A stretch of DNA of 18,074 bases from DATLZC01 sp037444005 (GTDB taxonomy: Bacteria > Chloroflexota > Dehalococcoidia > DSTF01 > JACRBR01). The notes beneath the pieces are model-generated. The model saw only the letters and a program-made list of their open reading frames with translations. It did not search any database and was not told the DNA's origin. Position numbers and translations under genes: made by a program. The stretch covers positions 1-18,074 of the forward strand of contig JBBING010000044.1 of the NCBI GenBank assembly GCA_037444005.1. The letters are read 5' to 3'. Of the stretch, positions 15,595 through 18,074 are shown one piece after another; position 1 is the first letter of the stretch; each line of letters begins with the position of its first letter.

Positions 15595-15658
15595 GGCCGT
15601 TCCCCGATGTGATCGCTCGGTTTCTCTGCCGATACACGACGGGAGAGTCCGTGCCCCG

Positions 15659-16171
15659 ATGTGGTTCAAAAAAGCAAGTGACCGGGGTGAGGAACCGCCG
15701 CCGCCTGAGGACGAGACCGCGGAAGCGAACGAGCGGCCCGACGCGGCTATCAGGGACGAGCTCGGCTTGCACCGGCGCTGGTACTTCGTGATGCGCCTGG
15801 CGGAGGAACTCGAGCGCGCCTCTCGCCGCAACCGCTGCTTGTCCATCGTGGCCTGGGAGTACCGCCTGCTCCCCGGGGAGAGCGTGCCCCCGGCGTTCGT
15901 TCGCCGCGCGGCCGAGGAGCTGGCCGAGCGCGTTCGCGCGTACGACGTGGTCTTCCATCTCGACGACTGCCGGTTCGTGGCGTTGCTCCCGGACGCCGAC
16001 GGCACCGAAGCGCGCACCGCCGCCTTCCGCATCAAGGCGGACCTGTGCGTCGCCATCCCCGGTCCAGGGAAGTGGCGGGCGGGCGTCGCCGCCTTTCCCG
16101 CCGACGGACTCGACGCCGATACGCTCGTGTACACCGCGCTCGGCCGGCTGGACGAAGACGTCGCTCGCTAG
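15659..16171 (+). CDS. small protein with a degenerate GGDEF domain, probable c-di-GMP binder
   Basis: This 170-residue soluble protein has an acidic, Pro-rich N-terminus (residues 10-30) and a GGDEF-like domain. L-H-R-R-W-Y-F-V-M-R-L-A-E-E-L at 37-51 matches the usual G-L-x-N-R-R-x-F start, and L-S-I-V-A-W-E-Y at 61-68 matches the first metal-binding strand, with the usual Asp residues replaced. The signature itself reads D-D-C-R-F (102-106), so cyclase activity should be lost. Arg93-Ala-Tyr-Asp96 lies five residues before it, the exact place of the PleD inhibitory-site RxxD, so nucleotide binding may persist. G-V-A-A-F-P-A-D-G at 142-150 matches the conserved late strand. No sensory domain or TM segment is present. 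The ATG at 15659 has a weak GGGAG 13 bases upstream; an in-frame GTG at 15584 lies inside the terminator and is less likely. The stop overlaps the convergent lipoprotein stop at CTAG 16168-16171. Confidence 0.72.
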   Translation: MWFKKASDRGEEPPPPEDETAEANERPDAAIRDELGLHRRWYFVMRLAEELERASRRNRCLSIVAWEYRLLPGESVPPAFVRRAAEELAERVRAYDVVFHLDDCRFVALLPDADGTEARTAAFRIKADLCVAIPGPGKWRAGVAAFPADGLDADTLVYTALGRLDEDVAR

Positions 16172-16734
16172 CTCGGGGGCGGTCCGAAGCCGTCCCAGCT
16201 CGCGCACGCCGCCGGCGTGGGCGACGGCGAACGAATCTCGCGCGGCGGGCCGGCCCACGTCCCCTCGACCGACGACAGCATGTGGACGATAGCCAACGTC
16301 TCTTCACGCGTGGGCGGTTGCCCGCGTACACGAAAGCGGGCTTCGGGCCAATCGAGCCGCAGGACGACGTCGCCGGTCGTCGCCCGGACGATGGTGTAGG
16401 GCCAGTCGGCGCCGCGACAGGGGTCGACATAGTGGTCGACGGCCCACGGCGAGGGACGGCCGGGCTGCGCCGCCACGGGGACCACCGCTGCCACGCCGTT
16501 CCATTCGAGCCGCGCCCAGCGCAGGCCCGCCGTCGCGTCGCCGGGCACGGCGACAGCGGTCGGCCCGGGTAGCGATGGGGCAGGCGAAAGTATGGGCGAC
16601 GGCGCAGGCGTGACCAGCGAACGGGGTGGCGCCGCCACCGGGCGGAACGGATCCTGTCCCGGGCCGCAAGAGGCGAAGAGGAGCCCCATCACCAAAAGGA
16701 CGAGCGTGGGCGCACGCAGGGGACGGGCCTCCAT
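16168..16734 (-). CDS. putative lipoprotein of unknown function
   Basis: I do not recognise this 188-residue family. The N-terminus is a lipoprotein signal: Arg4 and Arg7, a hydrophobic core at 9-20 and a lipobox-like F-A-S-C with Cys23 as the lipidated residue (Phe at -3 is non-canonical). A Pro/Ser/Thr-rich spacer at about 24-65 is followed by a compact domain of about 110 residues rich in Trp, containing R-L-E-W-N-G, D-P-C-R-G and V-V-L-R-L-D-W-P. Cys106 and Cys177 could form a disulfide outside the membrane. The ATG has GGGAGA (complement of 16743-16748) eight bases upstream. It lies 52 bases downstream of the LOG-family gene and may share its transcript. Its TAG stop coincides with the stop of the convergent GGDEF-like gene. 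Confidence 0.72.
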   Translation of the reverse strand: MEARPLRAPTLVLLVMGLLFASCGPGQDPFRPVAAPPRSLVTPAPSPILSPAPSLPGPTAVAVPGDATAGLRWARLEWNGVAAVVPVAAQPGRPSPWAVDHYVDPCRGADWPYTIVRATTGDVVLRLDWPEARFRVRGQPPTREETLAIVHMLSSVEGTWAGPPREIRSPSPTPAACASWDGFGPPPS

Positions 16735-16786
16735 GCCGCCATTCTCCCGTCGAGCGTGTCACGCGGCGCTCACCGAAGCGCCGCCG

Positions 16787-17881
16787 TCACACGATGGCGT
16801 TCACCGCGTCGATGAACTGCCGCATCCGGCCGTAGTTGTGCTGTGGATAGAAGGCCACGCGTCCGTACTCGAGCGCGTCTTCTTCCTCCACCTCCTCAGG
16901 AGACGGCTGAATGATCTCGAAGGTTCCCGACGCGAGCAGGTCCGCGAACTCGTGTTTCCATCGCGCCAGGGTCCGCTCGTCGGGAAGCTGTTTCATCCGG
17001 ATGACCAGCCGCTCGCCCACGAAGCGGGCGGAGTGGTAGTTGCGGTAGAAGCCCTCGATGACCTCGATAGCGTGCTCGGGCGTGCTGGCGACGGTGAACA
17101 GGTAGAGGTCGTCCTGATTGATGAGGCCGCGGGCGAGGAGCTGGCCGCGGATAAACGCCAGCCAGTCGTCCCAGTAGGTGCTGCCTCGAGGCTGGAGCAG
17201 AACCACGGGGTGGAGGTCGCTCTTTCCCGTCTGCATGAGCGTGAGGAGTTCGAACGTCTCGTCCAGCGTGCCGAAGCCGCCGGGGAGCAGCACGAACGCG
17301 TCCGACTCCTTCATGAACGTCACCTTGCGGGTGAAGAAGTACTTGAAGTTGATGAGCTTGGCGTCGCCCGCGATGAACATGTTGGCGGGATTCGGCATCG
17401 GCAGACGGATATTGACGCCGAAGCTTCGCTGCGCGCCGGCGCCCTCGTGCCCCGCCTGCATCACGCCCGGGCCGGCGCCCGTGATCACCATCCACCCGCG
17501 CTGACTGATCTGGCGGGCGAACTCACGCGTGCACTCGTACTCCGGCTGTCCCCGCTCGATCCGCGCCGACCCGAAGATGCTGACCTTCCGCCGTCCCCGA
17601 TAGGGCGCGAACACCCGGAAGGAATACGCGAATTCCTTCAGGGCGGCGTTCACCATCTTGAGCTCGCCTCGCGTAGCCCGCTGCCGGCTGAGCCGCACGG
17701 CCGTCGTCAGGATTTCGCGGACCAGGTCTCGATCCTCGGGGTCGATGAGGTCGACGAGTTCGGCCACCCGCGCGTCCAGGTCCGGGACGCCGGTGGAATA
17801 GATGGGCCGCGCCACCGGTCCCCTGGCCCGGCGTGAGGCCGGCTCCAGCGGTTCCAGCGCTGCCCGCTGCTGCGCCTCCAC
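16787..17881 (-). CDS. LOG-family Rossmann-fold nucleotide hydrolase (TIGR00730-like), long form
   Basis: This 364-residue cytosolic protein carries the LOG ('lysine decarboxylase-like') core. Members hydrolyse nucleoside 5'-monophosphates to base plus ribose 5-phosphate, as cytokinin-activating LOG and E. coli PpnN do. The core spans about 98-275: V-S-I-F-G-S-A-R at 100-107, T-G-A-G-P-G-V-M-Q-A at 134-143 and the catalytic P-G-G-F-G-T-L-D-E at 200-208. The N-terminal extension (about 95 residues, helical, with an S-R-R-A-R basic patch) and the C-terminal part (about 90 residues, with an acidic E-E-V-E-E-E-D run) make it nearly twice the length of a minimal LOG protein, closer to long forms. 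Substrate preference cannot be read. The GTG start has a near-perfect SD, AAGGAGG (complement of 17887-17893), five bases upstream. A short intergenic region separates it from the divergent NuoE-like gene. Confidence 0.88.
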   Translation of the reverse strand: MEAQQRAALEPLEPASRRARGPVARPIYSTGVPDLDARVAELVDLIDPEDRDLVREILTTAVRLSRQRATRGELKMVNAALKEFAYSFRVFAPYRGRRKVSIFGSARIERGQPEYECTREFARQISQRGWMVITGAGPGVMQAGHEGAGAQRSFGVNIRLPMPNPANMFIAGDAKLINFKYFFTRKVTFMKESDAFVLLPGGFGTLDETFELLTLMQTGKSDLHPVVLLQPRGSTYWDDWLAFIRGQLLARGLINQDDLYLFTVASTPEHAIEVIEGFYRNYHSARFVGERLVIRMKQLPDERTLARWKHEFADLLASGTFEIIQPSPEEVEEEDALEYGRVAFYPQHNYGRMRQFIDAVNAIV

Positions 17882-17910
17882 GTGTGCCTCCTTCCTCTCC
17901 TACGCCCCTC

Positions 17911-17918
17911 AGTCTATA
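17911..17918 (-). promoter_or_regulatory. candidate -10 region of the LOG-family gene
   Basis: The complement reads TATAGACT, containing overlapping 4/6 matches (TATAGA and TAGACT) to the -10 consensus about 30 bases before the GTG at 17881. That spacing leaves room for the leader with its AAGGAGG SD. No clear -35 is seen. Confidence 0.35.
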
Positions 17919-17937
17919 TCGACTGCGGGCCATCGGC

Positions 17938-17966
17938 TGGACCCTAGCGGAGGCGTTGGTTAGACT
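17938..17966 (+). promoter_or_regulatory. promoter of the NuoE-like gene, leaderless type
   Basis: TGGACC (17938-17943), a 17-base spacer and TAGACT (17961-17966) are each 4/6 matches to consensus. The -10 ends eight bases before the ATG at 17975, so the transcript would begin at or next to the start codon. No SD is present. Confidence 0.45.
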
Positions 17967-17974
17967 CGATTCGC

Positions 17975-18074
17975 ATGCTGGAACACGAGGGCGTCGGGGA
18001 ACTGCGCGAGCTGGTGGCTGAATTCAAGCCGGGCGACGGTGATCTTCTGGCCGCCCTCCACAAGGTCCAGCACC
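17975..18074 (+). CDS. NuoE-family [2Fe-2S] subunit, N-terminal fragment cut by the window edge
   Basis: Only the first 33 codons are present. The peptide has a short helical lead, then E-F-K-P-G-D-G-D-L-L-A-A-L-H-K-V-Q-H, which resembles the N-terminal helix of NuoE/HoxE/FdsG thioredoxin-like ferredoxin subunits, where the pattern is typically L-(I/L)-x-x-L-x-x-(V/A)-Q. Such proteins carry a [2Fe-2S] cluster and pass electrons within NADH dehydrogenase, bidirectional hydrogenase or NAD-dependent formate dehydrogenase. The cluster cysteines would lie beyond the window. The ATG is preceded by a promoter and no SD. A NuoF-like gene would be expected next; the family call rests on a short stretch. 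Confidence 0.55.
   Translation, partial: MLEHEGVGELRELVAEFKPGDGDLLAALHKVQH

Noticed and set aside
14194..16134. A 646-codon minus-strand frame opposite citrate synthase and the GGDEF-like gene
   Set aside because: Antisense shadow of a gene with all catalytic residues, and it crosses the terminator hairpins.
1..18074. Search by eye for tRNA genes, CRISPR repeats, insertion-sequence ends and long direct repeats
   Set aside because: No cloverleaf with a GTTC(A/G)A loop, no regularly spaced repeats and no transposase-like protein were seen.

Overview
The window is a gene-dense, high-GC bacterial chromosome segment. The best taxonomic clue is the adjacent pair of a DUF2298/'YYY' membrane protein and a TIGR03663-type membrane glycosyltransferase. 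These two families are known mainly from Chloroflexota and some archaea and are often neighbours. A luciferase-like F420-type oxidoreductase, a CaiB/BaiF CoA-transferase, a stand-alone TreT-type trehalose synthase and several starts without a Shine-Dalgarno (SD) site also fit a high-GC Chloroflexota lineage, perhaps Dehalococcoidia. The class is an inference. I found no mobile element, CRISPR array, tRNA or rRNA, and no gene-free stretch longer than about 180 bases.

Layout. Positions 1-177 hold a predicted promoter and a hairpin leader. A CPA2 cation:proton antiporter follows (178-1440). A promoter lying almost on the start codon then opens a same-strand run: CaiB/BaiF CoA-transferase (1493-2728), LLM-class oxidoreductase (2783-3730), YYY membrane protein (3752-6247) and an 1109-residue TIGR03663 glycosyltransferase with a C-terminal NHL beta-propeller (6267-9596). 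Its stop codon overlaps the stop of a convergent treT-like gene (9593-10822, minus). A roughly 100-bp divergent promoter region leads into DedA (10924-11562), a UPF0104/AglD-like membrane protein (11683-12729) and a GTGA-overlapping FAD-dependent oxidoreductase (12726-14057). A structured 154-bp leader precedes citrate synthase (14212-15522), which ends at tandem hairpins. Next come a small protein with a degenerate GGDEF domain (15659-16171), a convergent lipoprotein gene (16168-16734, minus) and a long LOG-family protein (16787-17881, minus). The window ends in the first 33 codons of a divergent NuoE-like gene (17975 onward).

How the genes may work together. Positions 3752-14057 are enriched in cell-envelope functions: two giant polytopic glycosyltransferase-like proteins (one carrying a beta-propeller), a DedA lipid transporter-like protein, an AglD/MprF-like membrane protein and an amine-oxidase-fold flavoenzyme of a type often seen with glycan genes. 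The reading I favour is an uncharacterised surface-glycan or glycolipid assembly system built on the YYY/TIGR03663 pair. The second most interesting element is the small GGDEF-like protein beside citrate synthase: it has lost the catalytic signature but keeps an RxxD c-di-GMP inhibitory-site motif at the exact PleD spacing, so it looks like a receptor and not an enzyme.
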